Shown here: piece after piece, positions 24,101 through 37,566 of the stretch
How the letters are laid out: each line of letters starts with the position of its first letter
Numbering within the stretch: position 1 is the stretch's first letter
NCBI GenBank assembly: GCA_016748015.1
Contig: JAAOMT010000617.1
Location: 314,257-378,256, forward strand
Length of the DNA stretch: 64,000 nt
DNA from: Geosiphon pyriformis
Lineage: Eukaryota; Glomeromycota; Glomeromycetes; Archaeosporales; Geosiphonaceae
Direction of reading: 5' to 3'
Made by a program: the position numbers and the translations under genes
The notes under the pieces: generated by a model
The model's input: the letters and a program-made list of their open reading frames with translations, nothing else
The model's database searches: none
What the model was told of the DNA's origin: nothing

Positions 24101-25069
24101 TAATACCTATTATTTTATTAAAACCAATCTTATTTATAATTTTAGAAAAAATATTATTAGCCATATAGTTAAAAACAAATACTGTTAATACTAAATATTT
24201 AGAACATTCTCTAATACTTTAAACTTCTTTGTTTATTTTTTTATAATTAAATTTATCTTAGATTTAATTTTCTTAGATTCTAGAACTAGATTTTTACTAT
24301 TTATTAAATAATTTAAAACTACTTTTTAAAAAAAACATTTTAAAATACTCTTAATAATGTGGTTTTTATTGACTTTAAAACTTTTTTAATAATAGTATAA
24401 ATTTTTATAATTTTAATTTGTTGAGATTCAGTAAGTTTAAGCATATAATACACTTTTTTGATCTTAGTTAACTTATATTTAACAGTATTAAGATTGATAT
24501 CTGATGTCAAAAAATTCTAAACATAAATATTAATAATATAGATTTTATATTTTTCTTATATGAATATATATTTTGTTTAATCTATTACAAAAATTAAAAA
24601 GTTATTATAATATTTTTAAAAAAAATATAAAAAGTACAAAAGTTTTTTAAAAACAAATTTTATAAAATACAATATTAATAATAAAACAAAAAACTCTTCA
24701 AAAAAAAGTAAATATTAAAAATTTACAGATTAAAAATAATTTAATAATATTAAAACTAATATAATATAATATATTATTATTAATAAAAAATTTATTTTAT
24801 CTATTTAAAACCATATTTGTTTAATTGTTACAATAATAAATTTATCAAAAAAAAATAAATCAGATAAAAAAACTTAGATTATACACAAAACTAAAAGTAA
24901 ACAAATTTTTTTAATACTAATTTTTAAATAAAATAAAACTTTATGTTTTTGTATTAACTATTATTAATTAAATATTAAAAAAGATATGTATTTATTTTTT
25001 AAATTAATAAAATATTAAATCAATTTAATAATGCTGTTTTTTTTAATTATTATATTTTAACAAGTAAAA
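24101..25069. other. AT desert
   Basis: AT-rich sequence with no identifiable feature. Confidence 0.5.
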
Positions 25070-25360
25070 ATGAATAGTGTCTGGTTTGGCTTCAAGATTT
25101 TCTGCTAATGTGGTCAAATTGCTTGGTATCACTGAGATTTTTAGTATGCATTTTGGTTTTCACAAATTTTGTTTGTTTTTTTCAGATGTTAATAACTCAG
25201 CTTCAGTTCATATAGTTGTATAGTGTTGTTCTGATCGGCTCAAATGGCTGGTCATATGTAGAAAGTACATGATTCATACCTATTTTAGATTATTTCTTTG
25301 ATGTATAGTTATAGGTGGTGTTTGGACCTTACTCATAAAATGTTAATAAAAAAAAATGAA
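25070..25360 (+). mobile_element. 5'-truncated LINE tail, plus strand
   Basis: The last ~48 codons of LINE ORF2 are still open (SGLASRFSANVVKLLGITEI...), followed by the conserved 3' UTR (caaatggctggtcatatgtag, ggtgtttggacc) and an A-rich end near 25350. Its short length fits a typical 5' truncation. Confidence 0.85.
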
Positions 25361-25499
25361 TTTAAAAAGTTGTTAAAAAATTATTTTTATTATTAAGTAT
25401 AATATTTATAAATTACAGTTATGTTTTTTGGTTTAATCAATATTTTTTTTATTTTTTAATATTTAATAAACAAAATATTTAAGAAGATTGAACCTGAGT

Positions 25500-26370
25500 T
25501 TGATGTAATTAATAAAAATATGTCAAAAAATGTAGATTGGGTTCAAATCTTTTCAGTTTGATATCTTAACTTGCATATGGTGGCTGGTTTTATAAATAAA
25601 TTTATTACTGGTTTGCACTCATACTTTATAAAAGCTTTGCACTATTATTTGCTGGTTGCTGTTTAGAAATATTTGTATAATAAGAAGTATTTTAGTGTGT
25701 TGTGTTTTTATTATAGGAAGATTGAAACTTCTAACTATTTTTTTGTATATTTAATAGATTTTAATGTCTATAACAATCTGCTTAAATTATGCTCAATTTA
25801 GTAAGGTGCTGTGTTAGACTTAGAATTGCCATTGTTTTATGTTCTGCAAATGCTTTTTTTGTGTATTTCTGATGATACTATGTAGACTGTTTTGTGTAAG
25901 AATTTTGTATTTAAGAAATAGTGCTTAAAAGCTGTATTTATTTTTAATAATATTAAAATTACTAATAGTAAGATAATCAATTTAATACAAAATTTGGAGA
26001 TAGCTCATTGTACTAAGATATAGATAGTAAAAATTAAGTATAGAATAGTTATGGAAAAAAAGATCTAATTTTGTTTGATATTTTGGTGTCTTTTAAGATC
26101 TGTGGTTTGTTGTTTTTGTTTTCTGGTGATGTTATTAAGTTGCTTAGAATTACAAAGACACATAAAATCAGTTTTGGTTTCAATAAGTCTTGCAGTTTTT
26201 TTTAATACAGATAGTGCTATAACTATTAAAATAGATTTATAGTATTGCTCTAATTAGCCCAAATGGCTGGTCATATATAGAAAATGCATAATTTGCATCT
26301 AGTTTAAATTACTTAATTTGATGTATTATGCTAAATAATATTTGGGTTTCATTTATTAAATAAATAAAAA
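25500..26370 (+). mobile_element. 5'-truncated LINE copy, plus strand
   Basis: From about 25570 it reads as the ORF2 C-terminal region (HMVAGFINKF, then KYLYNKKYFSVLCFYYRKIE, with Cys residues of the zinc motif changed to Tyr). It ends in the shared 3' UTR at 26230-26365. TAG and TAA stops are mostly former Gln codons. It lies head-to-tail behind the shorter copy at 25070. Confidence 0.8.
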
Positions 26371-27689
26371 ATATATATATTTAAATTAGTTAACAAAAAC
26401 TTTGCTTTAGTCTATTTAAAAAATGTTATTGTATACTTAAAAATTAATTCAATTAAATTTTTTTTAAATGTCAATTTATTTAGTTTTTTGATTATCTTAT
26501 TATAAAAGATAAATTAAAAAAATTAAAAAGTTCAAACAACTAATAAATATATATAAATTGTGTTTTTTTTTTAATTTAGTTTTTTATTATCAAAAATTTG
26601 TTAAAATTTTTTTAATCTATTTTTTTTAAATTAACTATTTAAAAGAAAATTTAATTATTATTAAAATATATATTAATAAAAGTTTTTAAGATTTATTATG
26701 TTAAATAATAGTTGCTAAATTATTTAATAAATAATATTAAACTCTTGATAATTTTTTTAATCCTATAATAAATTAATTAAAAATTTGAATATTAAAATAA
26801 TAATAATTATTTTTAATTGCTTAATTTTTCTGAAAAGTTTGTTAAATTTTCCAAAATAAATAATAACAAATTTAATTGGTTTTTATTTTATGATTTGAAA
26901 TTAATTTTGAGAAATATAAAACTTTATAATATTATAATCAAGTTTTTAAAAATGAGTTTAATAAATATTAAAGTTAGTAGCTTTTATTTATTTTAATAAA
27001 TAGTAAAATAAAATTTTTATAAAGATTGTATTTTTTTAATATTATAGTTTTTAAAAGATAATTATTAATTTGGTTTTTTATGTATTAATAAAATGTTTTT
27101 TTACAATTGTAATTCTGTTTTAAATTTTAAATTTTTGTTTGCAATAAATATAAATTAACTAATAGTACTTTAAAATATTATATTTAAAAGTAATTACTAA
27201 TTTACATAATTTTTAATTGTATAAATTTTTTTAAAAAGCACCAAATATTATACTTGAATTTTTAAATATTGTTAACACTAATTTTATTGCTAATTTTATT
27301 ATTAATAAAAGCTATTAAACTTTTAATAATATATTTATTTTCAAAGTATTTTTTATATTTTAAATTTATAAGATATTAAACTTATTATAAAATAGTTAAA
27401 TTTATGTTAATAATTTTTAATATAATTATTTTGCAATAAAACTCAACATTTTTACAAAAATTTTTGATTGTAAACTTTTTAAAATAATAATAAAATAACA
27501 AAATATTGTTTTAATTTATTAATTTAAAAAAATTTTTTTTAAACTTAAAATAATTAATTTTAGAATATTAATTTAAGTAATAAATTTTAAATAATAATTA
27601 TTATTAATTTTTAGATTATTAAAATAGAGATTTTATTTTGTTAATTTGTAATAATTAATAAATTTTATTTGTAATTTTTTTTTTATTAA
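26371..27689. other. AT desert
   Basis: AT-rich, CpG-free, with no recognisable feature. Confidence 0.5.
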
Positions 27690-27808
27690 ATTTTCATGAG
27701 TGCAATTCAACTACTACTTAAATACATAAAATCAAACAAGATTCTAATTTAAATATAGCTCATGTCTTTTTTACATGTGATCAGACACTCGGCCCAATTA
27801 AGGCAGCA

Positions 27809-30800
27809 CTATGCACTCACAAGATTTGTTAAAGAAATATTACATAAGAAACTGAAACCTAAACTAGCAATATGGAAACACAAACCAAAGCTCACATAAA
27901 TATCCAACCTGATACTGAGACTATGAATGATATCACCAACCCAGAAGTCTGACAAATCAGCAACTGATAACACTGCAGATCCATCACGTGATAACAGATT
28001 GTGTTTCTCATAGAATGCCCTCAATTTGGCTGCAGATAACCAAATATCTAACCTATGATTTTCTATAAAACCACAAACCAAATCGACAATCATATGACCA
28101 CTAGAAGCAGAGCCAAAACACTGGATAGCATCAGCCATTCAGCTTTTCAACACAAATTTCTTGGCCAACAACATGTACAAACTATTAAATAAATTAGTTT
28201 CGCAGAGATAATGTGTCACCTTATCTCCTATAGCAAACTCACCAACCACCTCGCACCACTTTTTCCTAATAGACAATAATATAGTTCTTCTGGTATTGTC
28301 ATTATGTAAGCACAAAAATAGGTAATCAGAGTCCTCACTCATACCACATCTAATGCACATCATGCTAGAATATCTGGAATTGTACAACCTCTTTCTCATA
28401 GTAACCAGCAGACAACAATGCAGAGATTTTATAAAATAGAACCACAGAGAAACTGAAGATGAACTGGTATAACTGAAGTAGATTCTACCATCAGGGTACC
28501 AAATACTGAATGACTTGGGTGTATCAACTTTGCCAACATTATTAACATCAACAATGCTAGTGCTACATCTGGAGTCCTAACTGACAGAATTAATGGTATT
28601 GAACAAATTTTTAATGAAATGATGTGTATTCCCAAAAACAGATCTGTTTTTAATCTTAAAAAAGCAATATAGCACATCCAGGAACAGCATAGACTTAGAG
28701 AAAACAGCAGTATTAGCAAAAAAATCTGCTCGTTTGTTCTTGACAATGTCTGAATGTTTTTTGACCTTTTTCCACATGACTAACAGATTTTTTTTGAAAT
28801 AACTTGACAAATATGCTCTTTCTCAATCCAACACTTACAGCAAAAATCAAAACCAGACATGTCTATATCAAATTTACAAATATTCAGCAATGTCTGACTA
28901 TCTGTGAACAATTCAATTGTGCTAAAGACAGGTACACACTCCAGCACCAAAGTGATGGCTTGCAGCTCTACTAGTGTTAAGGACAATAAGCCAAGAACTT
29001 TACATTAATGCTAGCATTGGCTCTTAGAAAGTAAGCAGCAGTGCTGCCATAGACACTAATTGACCCTAAACTCTTAACAAACTCATCAATGTAAACTTCA
29101 ATGGATCTACTTTTAAAGACCAACAAATGCTCAGAAGTAAAACCAACATCATGAAAAAATTTGGTGGGAGCAGAATAGGACATCACAGTCACGTTGATAT
29201 CCAAACCACTATTTTTGACAAAATTAGTAACAGAAACAAACCAAGTAAGAATTGGATCTCTTGGGTCGAATCTTTTCCATCTGTAAAAGATGTTCCAAGT
29301 GAAGCACACACCATGACAATCTAAAAGTTGGCTGGCAAAAATGAGGCCATATTTTCTGAGAGATTTTCTAACACCTAAATAACCATCCAGGCCCAGCACA
29401 TCCAAAATTGACACACCAGTTCCAGCCCAAAAAACATTAGAAAACACACCACCTAAGAAGGTTTTGCACAAAGTAAGTATTCATGTAATGCCAGCCAAAA
29501 AACAATTCAAAGGATTAATAGGTAACGTAACCAGAAAACAAAGAGGATGCTAGGGCATCCAGCTGGCAGCCTGTAAGTTTATCACTCTGTGGTCAAAAAA
29601 TTTGCCAAGAGTTCCACCAGTATTACCAAAATTGATCAGATTGGCCAACAAACTTTCAGAAAGCACTTGTTCAAAAGGCTTTAGGCCATATAATTCAGGA
29701 TGATGCAATGCCATACTAGGAAAGTCTCTAGGCAAATTTGTTTTAAACTTAAGCTCTTTTCTTAACAATTTGTCCCATTTTTTACAAACACTCTTAGAGG
29801 CAAAGCTAAATTAAAGTCTATAACAAATGATAAACTGTAAAACAGCAGAAACCAAATACAAAAATTGCTTCTCAGTAATGGTTTTTTTCAAAACTACATT
29901 CAAAAAAAACTTGATATTATTATAAGTTTTGGTTAAACTCGGCTTAAAAAGGCCCTCAATTGCCAGATAGATCCCCAAATAATAATGAAACTTGCCTTTC
30001 TTAGCCACTAAGATTTTTAACCCACTAATAAACAGTTCAGCATTCTTAATATCTTAGTTGATGGGAATAGTAACAGTTTTCTCAGTATTTATTAAAATGT
30101 TATTAATAGAAAAGAATTTACTTGCTATGTTCAAGATATTTTGTGTTGCCACTAAGCAATTTCTGACCCAAATTGTGTCATCAACAAAGGCACCTGCAGC
30201 AAAAAATAAGGTTCTGTTATTACTTGGGTCAGGTTTGCCAGACTTGGCATAGAATCTCGAACACATTCAGTAGCCATATAATTGTTTATGTTTCTTGATT
30301 TTACAGAGCAATGGATTATAGAAAATATGTCACAGCAGTGGTAAAAATACCTTTCCTTGATCCAGACCATCATGCACAATGTAACCAACAGACAAACCAA
30401 AATCTATTATAACCCAATTGAATCGACTATTGTGTATGCTACTAAAAAAACTTATAAAACAGGAACACATTTTGATTCTGACCAGACTATTAAGCAAATA
30501 AGACCATCTAACAGAATTATAAGTCTTGCACATATTCTAAAAGACCAACCACAACTCTCTGTTCTTCTTCAGAGCATTTTCAATAATTGAGCCAACAGCA
30601 AAAATAGGGAATTGTGTAGAAGTGTCTTTCAACACTGAAAAATTGTCACCATGCAAAATATCAAACTGGCTGCAAGCCAGAGAAATCCTGTCTGAAAAAA
30701 TTTTAAACAAGATCTTCCACATAGTCTCAATTAGCATGATTGGTTTAGTATTAGTAAAAGTGCCTTTCTAATCATAAGGTTTAAGAATTATGGAGACCCA

Positions 30801-32463
30801 GGACCTTCTCCATTGCTCAAGAACCCCTCCAGATATCAAACATCTATTGAAAATACTTAAAAGACTATTGAGGTGTTTCTATAGTTCATTGAGAATGCCA
30901 GAAAGTCCAGTAGCCTTGCCATCTGGCAAGTCTCTGACAATCTGTAAAAGTTCTTTTATGCTAATATTACTCATAACCCCAGAAAATATATCATCATCTA
31001 CATAACTTAAAAGAGCCTATTGAACATTTTAGTGACCTAACAGAGCACCAATAACCAAATGTTTCCTTGTCCAACCTTCCATTATAGTATTAATTGAAGA
31101 CTTGATTGCCTAAGGCTCCAAGATAAGCTCATTGTCAACAATCAAATGATTGAAAACCACTTTCCTAAAGAGTTGATCTAGGATGCTATTTATCATTTGC
31201 TCCTTATCTGCACAAAAATTTTCCATGTATCTTGACACAGCCTTTCTGATAGAATCATTCTTGGCAACTTTGGATTCATAATACTTGGACCTATGGTAAC
31301 CTCTTTTGATAACCAAAATATGACCTAAAATATTCTTAACCTTAACATCCTTATCGATTATAATGCAAACTCTGGATGTCTCATTGCCATTTATGTTTGC
31401 CTAAGTACCAACCAAGTAGTCAGTCTCTAAACTCAAACCTGAATTTAAACTACTAACAATTTTGGACATCAGTAATTTCAACCTGTGAAACTTAGAAGAT
31501 GACTTGTTTCTTGCACTTTTAAACTCTTTAAACCAGAGTCTGGAGAATATTTCATCAGCAAAGTCAACCACTACCCCTTTAAAAATATCTCACATGTTGT
31601 CTAAATTACTACTGTGTTCTGCAACATAAAAATCAACTGTCTTCTTCAAAAATTTGTCCACAGAGCACTCCATAAAGCATTCCTACTCATTGACATCCAT
31701 GCTCTTCAGCTTGAATTTCTAACAATTCTTATTTGCTTGTTTGCATAACATCTTCAACCAAACATCCAAAAGCCCACCCAAATCTACTGAGACTAAGATA
31801 GCTTTGTAATCAATATCAAAAAATTCAGAAACAGAATTAATCCTATGACTGGCCACAGCTAAAATTAGAGTCTTACTAATCAAGATATAATCAATAACTT
31901 TTTCAACACTCCTCGAGTTGTTCCATGTAGAGGCTTCAGCCAAAGGATGTTTACCAAAAAAATTGACTAAGTCCAGACCCAAACAAAATCCATAATTCGC
32001 ACTTTTTTTAGAATTGCACTTATTAAAATCACCACTTAAGACAACAAAACTGCTGGAATTAACTACCCGAGCTATAAAAAAATTAACACTGAATGTCTGT
32101 TCAAATTGTTCACCTGAAGAGGCACAAACATACAAGCCAATAATTGAAACTGAAACTCTGCTTTTAAAAAGAAGATATACTAAAACAATGTGACCAAGAA
32201 CTTCCTCTATCTTGGAAACATGTTGAGCCAAAAAATTGTCTATAATTATTGTTACACCAGTCCCAAAAAACTCACTATTTAGACCAGATGTGAAAATGCG
32301 CACACCTTCAAATTTGTTCATAATCTATGGCCTAATGTTGGGCTTTAGTTTTGTTTTAGTAATTATAGACACCATATTACCTAATTTTTTGTGTCAACAA
32401 ACAATATCTTTCTGCTTGGCAAGAACATTGATGCTCCAAACATTGCATGTAGCTATCTTTCAT
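27809..32463 (-). pseudogene. LINE ORF2 (endonuclease, RT, RNase H)
   Basis: ORF2 starts near 32463, just after ORF1, with a one-base insertion. The endonuclease part (about 32450-31719) has TCNVWSINVLAKQKDIV and VLSGDFNKCN, typical of AP-type endonucleases. The RT (about 31100-29811) shows VHDGLDQGKVFLPLLW near 30380 and the catalytic-type FVDDTIW near 30180. The RNase H (29200-28800) keeps VYIDEF and FTDSQTLL. A CIRCGMSEDSDYLFLC motif lies near 28360, and the C-terminal domain ends at 27809. Frameshifts and stops split it into more than ten pieces. Confidence 0.88.
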
Positions 32464-32473
32464 ATCAAACCAC

Positions 32474-34326
32474 TTATTGGGATGAAGAGGATAATAAAAG
32501 ACCCAAACCAGCATATAAATAATCTAACTTTGCCAAAACTGAACCAACAAAAGCCTCAAAAGCCACCAACTTAGATTCCAAACTGTCAATCTTGGTCATT
32601 AAGACCTTTGAACTACTCTGACTCAAGGCTGAAACACTAGAAGAAACAGAAAAAGAGGGTAGGAGTACCAACTCCAGACCATCCACAATCATATTCAAAG
32701 CCAAATTTTTTTTGGCAGCAATCAAGGTAGCCGAAACTTCAGAGGAGAAAAATGAAACTTATGGCACCAATTCATTTTGCTAAGCTTACACACAATGCCA
32801 GAAACTTGGTCAGTTAATAGCTCTAAGGATTGTTCTAAAGAGACCAAATAAGCATCCAAAGACAAATTGTCAACTGAGATAAGAAGGATACCACCATTTA
32901 AACTTGAAGTGTTAAAGAAAGGAGAACCAGAACCAGAAGTAAAGTGAAAACCATTAGAGAAACCAGCAAGTGAGACCACCTGGATCCAGAATTTGCCACC
33001 AAAGACAACAGGACAAGATATTTGAACACTTTTTTTCTCATACAACTTTGCCAATTAAAGATGACATCCATCAGATACAACCCTCTTAAATGTTTTTAAA
33101 AGCCTAAAAATAGATGCAACTGGTGCATTACATTCCAAAACAGAATGGCCAAACTTTTCACATCTTTTACACTGAACCAGATCTATTCTTGTCCAAGAAA
33201 GTTTAATACTACCAAGAATTAGCTTCGTGTAAAAAGCAGATTCCAGATCATCATCAGAATTAAAACCAACCACAATACAGTGAGTCTTATTGCCAGTTTC
33301 CACAGATCTGTTTATGACACAAGTTTTTTTACTAGCTCTCTCCAAAAAAGTCTCAAGATCATGTGCCATTGTTCCCATTGACAAAGTAAATAAAAATGCT
33401 TTAAACTGATACTTAGATGCTCAAGTCTCACAATTTCCCACTGCTTTGGCTATATACACAGAATCTTTACCTATCAGGAATAACTATTTAAAGACCAACA
33501 AATCAGCTTGGTCTAATTCAATAAATTCTACCACAGCTTTTTGCCACATTCCAATTAATTGAATTTTGATTGACTTAATTTCTCCAAATTTGGATACTAT
33601 AGTAACAATCATATCTTTAGACATATCTATGAGAATTTTCTTGATTATCACACCCCAATCTGACCTTATTCCTTGTTTCTTAAGATTGCTGTTTACATTG
33701 ATCCCTTTTTCTCTGACCAATGATGTGGCTATTTCCATGCTTTTTTCTGAAGTAAACATTAATCAGATAATCCCTTCAAATTTTGAGGGGATATTAGCCT
33801 TTCCAAAACTATTAACTGATGAAAAAATTTTTCTGATGAATTGAGTCTTTGCCATTGCTGATTTCCCTTCCACAACACTAAGATTAATGTCAAGAACAAA
33901 AGACTTTCTGACAGACATTTCAACTTGAGATTTGACAATTTTTAGGTCAACTCATTTTTTTTCAAGAGAGATTTTAAGAAAGGGGGGGAAGAGCCCATCA
34001 TTTTTATCCATGCTATAATTGATTGAGCCAAAAAGGGAGCCACAGACCAGATTGGTATTCACTTTTTTTATTTTAGAAGTATTTGTTGCCAAACCAAGAA
34101 AAAAACCATTACCAACACCAAAAAAAACATCATTATCTCTACTATCACCAGATACACTGTCCATATCCGAATACACATCATGACTAGGATCAGATTTGAC
34201 CAAAAAGATATCTTTTTCATCTCCAGAATGCTTAATATTACCAACAGAAACCCTTTTTTTTTAGAAGAAAGAATCCTCAACAGGACCATGAAGAACCCCT
34301 ATAAGTGTCTTTTTTTTAGACATAGC
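32474..34326 (-). pseudogene. LINE ORF1 (nucleic-acid-binding protein)
   Basis: From the ATG near 34324 (MSKKKTLIGVLHG) the protein has an acidic/Asn-rich N-terminal region. An RRM-like segment follows (about 33760-33490, IVSKFGEIKSIKIQLIG). Next comes a CCHC zinc knuckle, CKRCEKFGHSVLEC (about 33195-33150), then a Ser-rich tail with a probable coiled coil (VSLEQSLELLTDQVSGIVCK) near 32830. It would coat the LINE RNA. Stops occur at about 34262, 33957, 33487 and 33057, plus a frame change near 33765. Confidence 0.8.
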
Positions 34327-34543
34327 ACTACTTGAAGCAGCAGTCAGGTTTACCACAAAAAGATTATTTGATTGAGAAATGTTTGAAAAAGATAGCAAGA
34401 AAAAATAAAAACTTCTTTTTTGAAAAAATTTGTTTTTTGGAGTTTTTTGGAAGTAAAAGAAAAAAAAAGTTTTAATTTTTTGTAATTCTAGGCTATAATT
34501 TCTTTTTCTCAAAAAAAACTTTTCTTTTATATAGTTATAATAC

Positions 34544-35198
34544 TGTTACAGTTGAAACTTATACTTTTTATTAATTATCACATGTATTAGCCACTGATGT
34601 CATATAAATTAGCCACTCTATTTTTAGTAAGTAATCATTGACTTAGTTGTTGACCTAATTATTAACCATTTTTGATAGCTATATAAGTAATGAATCTTTT
34701 AACTGTAGAAAAGCATAAAGAAATCAAGGAAATCAAATAAATAAAATAACAACTTTCATCTCAATCCTTCTCTTATTGCTAATTTTTTTTTCCATACTTT
34801 CAAGTATCTGAACATTTTAAAGATAAAAGATTACTTGTTGGTTATTTCTTACTTTTTTTCTGAAATGTGTAATTGCAACATTTGGAGATTATTGAATAAA
34901 ACGTAACTGAAGAGCATATCTAATACTTGATATTGAATTCTAAGAGCGCCGACATAAAGCATAGAATTATACCAAGTATAATCATTTGTTGACAGTACAG
35001 ACTATTCCTCTACTTTCAGATTCCCCAGTTATCTTTGAAAAGTATAGCAACTGAGATATTTTATGAGACTAATCTCATATATTGAATTCATACTTATTCA
35101 ATTCACTCTTTGAAATTGAATTCCCTTTGATTATTCCCATCATCTTACAATCCTGTTCTCCCTTGCTATCCATTAGCTTGTTACTCCAACCTGTAACA
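34544..35198 (+). repeat. 5' LTR of Gypsy element 2
   Basis: 655 bp from tgttacagttg to cctgtaaca, with an 8-bp inverted tip repeat. It has about 2.8 units of a 12-bp repeat (34634-34667) and a 22-bp extra segment near 34600 that the 3' LTR lacks. Confidence 0.93.
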
Positions 35199-35204
35199 TA
35201 AAAG

Positions 35205-35221
35205 TGGTGCTCCCTGTAAAG
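35205..35221 (+). other. Primer-binding site, Gypsy element 2
   Basis: tggtgctccctgtaaag lies six bases after the LTR end. It is nearly the same as in family 3 (tggtgctttctgtaaag), which suggests the same primer tRNA. Confidence 0.7.
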
Positions 35222-35251
35222 TTGTCAAAATCCACTTTGTTTCCTATTTGT

Positions 35252-36802
35252 ATGGGTGATTATTCATATCTGCCACAACAATCAAAAAAACACTTTAAAG
35301 CACACAACAAAAATGACCTAGATTTTATTGAACTTAATCTTTTGCCCTCCTGCTTGATTTGCTTCCCCATTGAAGAACAATTCAGCAGACAATTTCAAGA
35401 CTTTTGGAACTGGTTCCTAAACAAACATTCAGCTGAAATCTACACAACTTATACAATCTATTACTTTGATTAAGCTTATTTTGAAGACAACTTTGAAGAA
35501 AGAAACAATAGTATCAATCAGCTTTTATATTCTACAACTTTTGAACAACAGCCCCCTGATCTCGAATATCTGAATCATCAAATCCACATTTGGATTGTTG
35601 CCCATCAATCAACAGAAACTTCTCTTGAAACAGAAGAAGAAAGCTATCAAACCACTCCTGTTTTTGATCTCTTTTCAAGTGAATTAAAACACTCTACACA
35701 AACAGTTACATCTGAACCAATGGCTCAAGACCCTTTGCAACAAAACATTCTGATTGCCCTCCAAGATATACAGACTGCTTTAGAGCGAAGAAACAACATC
35801 TCATTATTATTATTCAAAGATAATGTCCAAGATCTAATTAAATAGTTGGATGATTTTAAAAGAGCTGCCACAGCAAACCAATATGATAATGAATACAAGT
35901 TCCAAATCATTGGTGGCTACCTCCAAGGCTCTCTTACTACTTGGTTCTTACAAGAAACCAATGCCAATGCTTAGCAAAAAATTATTAGATGAGCACTGGC
36001 AAATGCTGAAAAAGACAACATCTCTTTCACTATCTGGTTTGAAACTAAATTTAGAACTCCTATCTTAATCTCAAAATGGTGTATAGAATTAGAAAGAAAA
36101 ACTCAAGGCTCTGGTGAGATTGTGACAGAATATGCTAAAGCAATAAGAAAACTCATTAAATGGGTAGACTCTGGAAGAAATTAAACAGAAAAGCAGAAAA
36201 TACATTCTTTTACAAAAAAACTGAGAACTGATCTATTATATGCTCTTTGGTCCCTCCTGGTCTTGAAAAATAATCCCACAATGGACATAGCCATTGAACT
36301 TGCTCAGAGAATAAAAGACAATCAAAAAATGCACCTAGGATCCACACTTCCAGTTTTTGCTCCTGTTTTTGTTATGGCTTCTGCTCCTCAAATGGCTGCT
36401 ATCTCTTTTGCTGCCTAAACTCAAGACCCAAATGAACAGTTAATAGATAGACTTACAGTTAATCTTGTCTGGCTATTAGAATCATTGGCCCAAGCAGTTA
36501 GAGAAAATCAACAACCCTAAAGACTCAGATTTGAACCTCATTTCAATCAGCCTTAACAACTACTATATCAAAGACAGCAAAATCGTAGCCCATCTATGTG
36601 CTATCATTGTGGACTAACTGGATATTTTTCAAGAGACTGCAACAATTCTTCATTGCCCTTTTCAGCTTCTAGAAACAATGACAATCAAAACAACAGAACC
36701 ATTAACAATAATGTTCCCAACCAAAGAACCAATTATGCCAACATCAATTTCTTTGGAGAGGATTTCCTAGTTGAAGCCACTGTTTATCAGCCTTTAAACT
36801 AG
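35252..36802 (+). pseudogene. Gag of Gypsy element 2
   Basis: The first ATG in the frame is at 35252 (MGDYSYLPQQSKKHF); the frame is already open from 35204. The Gag core lies at about 35850-36250 (GGYLQGSLTTWFLQETNAN, then WFETKFRTPILISKW). The nucleocapsid motif at about 36597-36640 reads CYHCGLTGYFSRDC, with Tyr where the zinc-binding His is expected. CAA/CAG-to-stop and TGA changes interrupt the frame at about 35472, 35842, 35971, 35986 and later. Gag ends at TAG 36800-36802, directly after the slippery heptamer. Confidence 0.85.
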
Positions 36803-36825
36803 TAGGCGCACCTCCAAAGGGTGAG
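36793..36825 (+). promoter_or_regulatory. -1 ribosomal frameshift signal at gag-pol boundary
   Basis: The gag frame reads CCT TTA AAC TAG, so T-TTA-AAC (36793-36799) is a canonical X-XXY-YYZ heptamer directly followed by the gag stop. The -1 frame is then open (CTA GTA GGC GCA) into protease. Nine bases downstream a small stem (CACC 36809-36812, GGTG 36820-36823) could form; a longer pseudoknot cannot be judged by eye. Confidence 0.75.
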
Positions 36826-37566
36826 AGTACAAGCCAATTAGAAGAAAACCCCTTTTATGCTTTTAACCTAACTAATGATAATCATAATATGGATGAACTA
36901 GCAATCAACACTTCTGAATCAACCAGAAAGAAGAAAAAAGCTAAGGTTGATTTTGTTTTGGACCCAAACAAAGCATCCAAATCATCTGTTAATAACAATG
37001 AACCACCAAAGACTAAGATTTTTAAAAATCCTCCAAAGTTGGAACCCCCAGAAATTGTACAAAAATCTGGACTCTATTCTGTTGTTAAAGATCTCATGGA
37101 AACTCCAGCACACATTACATTTGGCCAACTGATGACCCATCCACAATTCAGAAAAGATCTTCACAAATCATTGATACCAAAAAAAAAGACACCAAAGACC
37201 AACAAATACTCTCGCCAAGCTGGACTTGCTGATAATAGCAATGTCATTCCTCTGATTTGTAAAGCCCAAGTGGCTGGCTACTTCATTGATCTGATCCTAG
37301 ACAGTGAATCATCTGTTAGTGTAATTACCAAACATTTTTTTGAAGCAATTGGCAGAAAAATTGATGAGCCTTCCATAAGACCAATGACTAATGTATATGG
37401 TAACAAGAAGAAAGGCCTGGGCATAACCAAAGCTATTCCTGTTCACATCAATGGTATCAGCATCAAAACAGATATGAAAGTATCTGAAGCAAAAGAGTAC
37501 ACCATTATTGTTAGTAATAAATGGCTTAAGAAAACCAAAGCACTACTTGACTATGAACTTTGTTAG
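36803..37566 (+). pseudogene. Aspartic protease, Gypsy element 2
   Basis: Pol opens in the -1 frame, with a Lys-rich linker (STRKKKKAKVDFVL) before the protease. The active-site region at about 37285-37320 reads LILDSESSVSVI, so the usual D-S-G has become D-S-E (a G-to-A change). Downstream ITKAIPVHINGISI and SNKWLKKTKALLDY complete the fold. The frame stops at 37566. Confidence 0.82.

Larger units (their letters stand above)
27690..34543 (-). mobile_element. Near-complete LINE (Tad/I-like non-LTR retrotransposon)
   Basis: On the minus strand it has a 5' leader, ORF1, ORF2 (endonuclease, RT, RNase H, C-terminal Cys motif) and a 3' UTR ending in an A-rich tail (forward T-run at about 27678-27684). 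This is the best preserved of at least five LINE copies here and the reference for the others. Presence of RNase H suggests the I/Tad group. The 5' flank was later hit by Gypsy element 2 at 34543. It is mutated by many stops, mostly C-to-T or G-to-A type. Confidence 0.9.
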
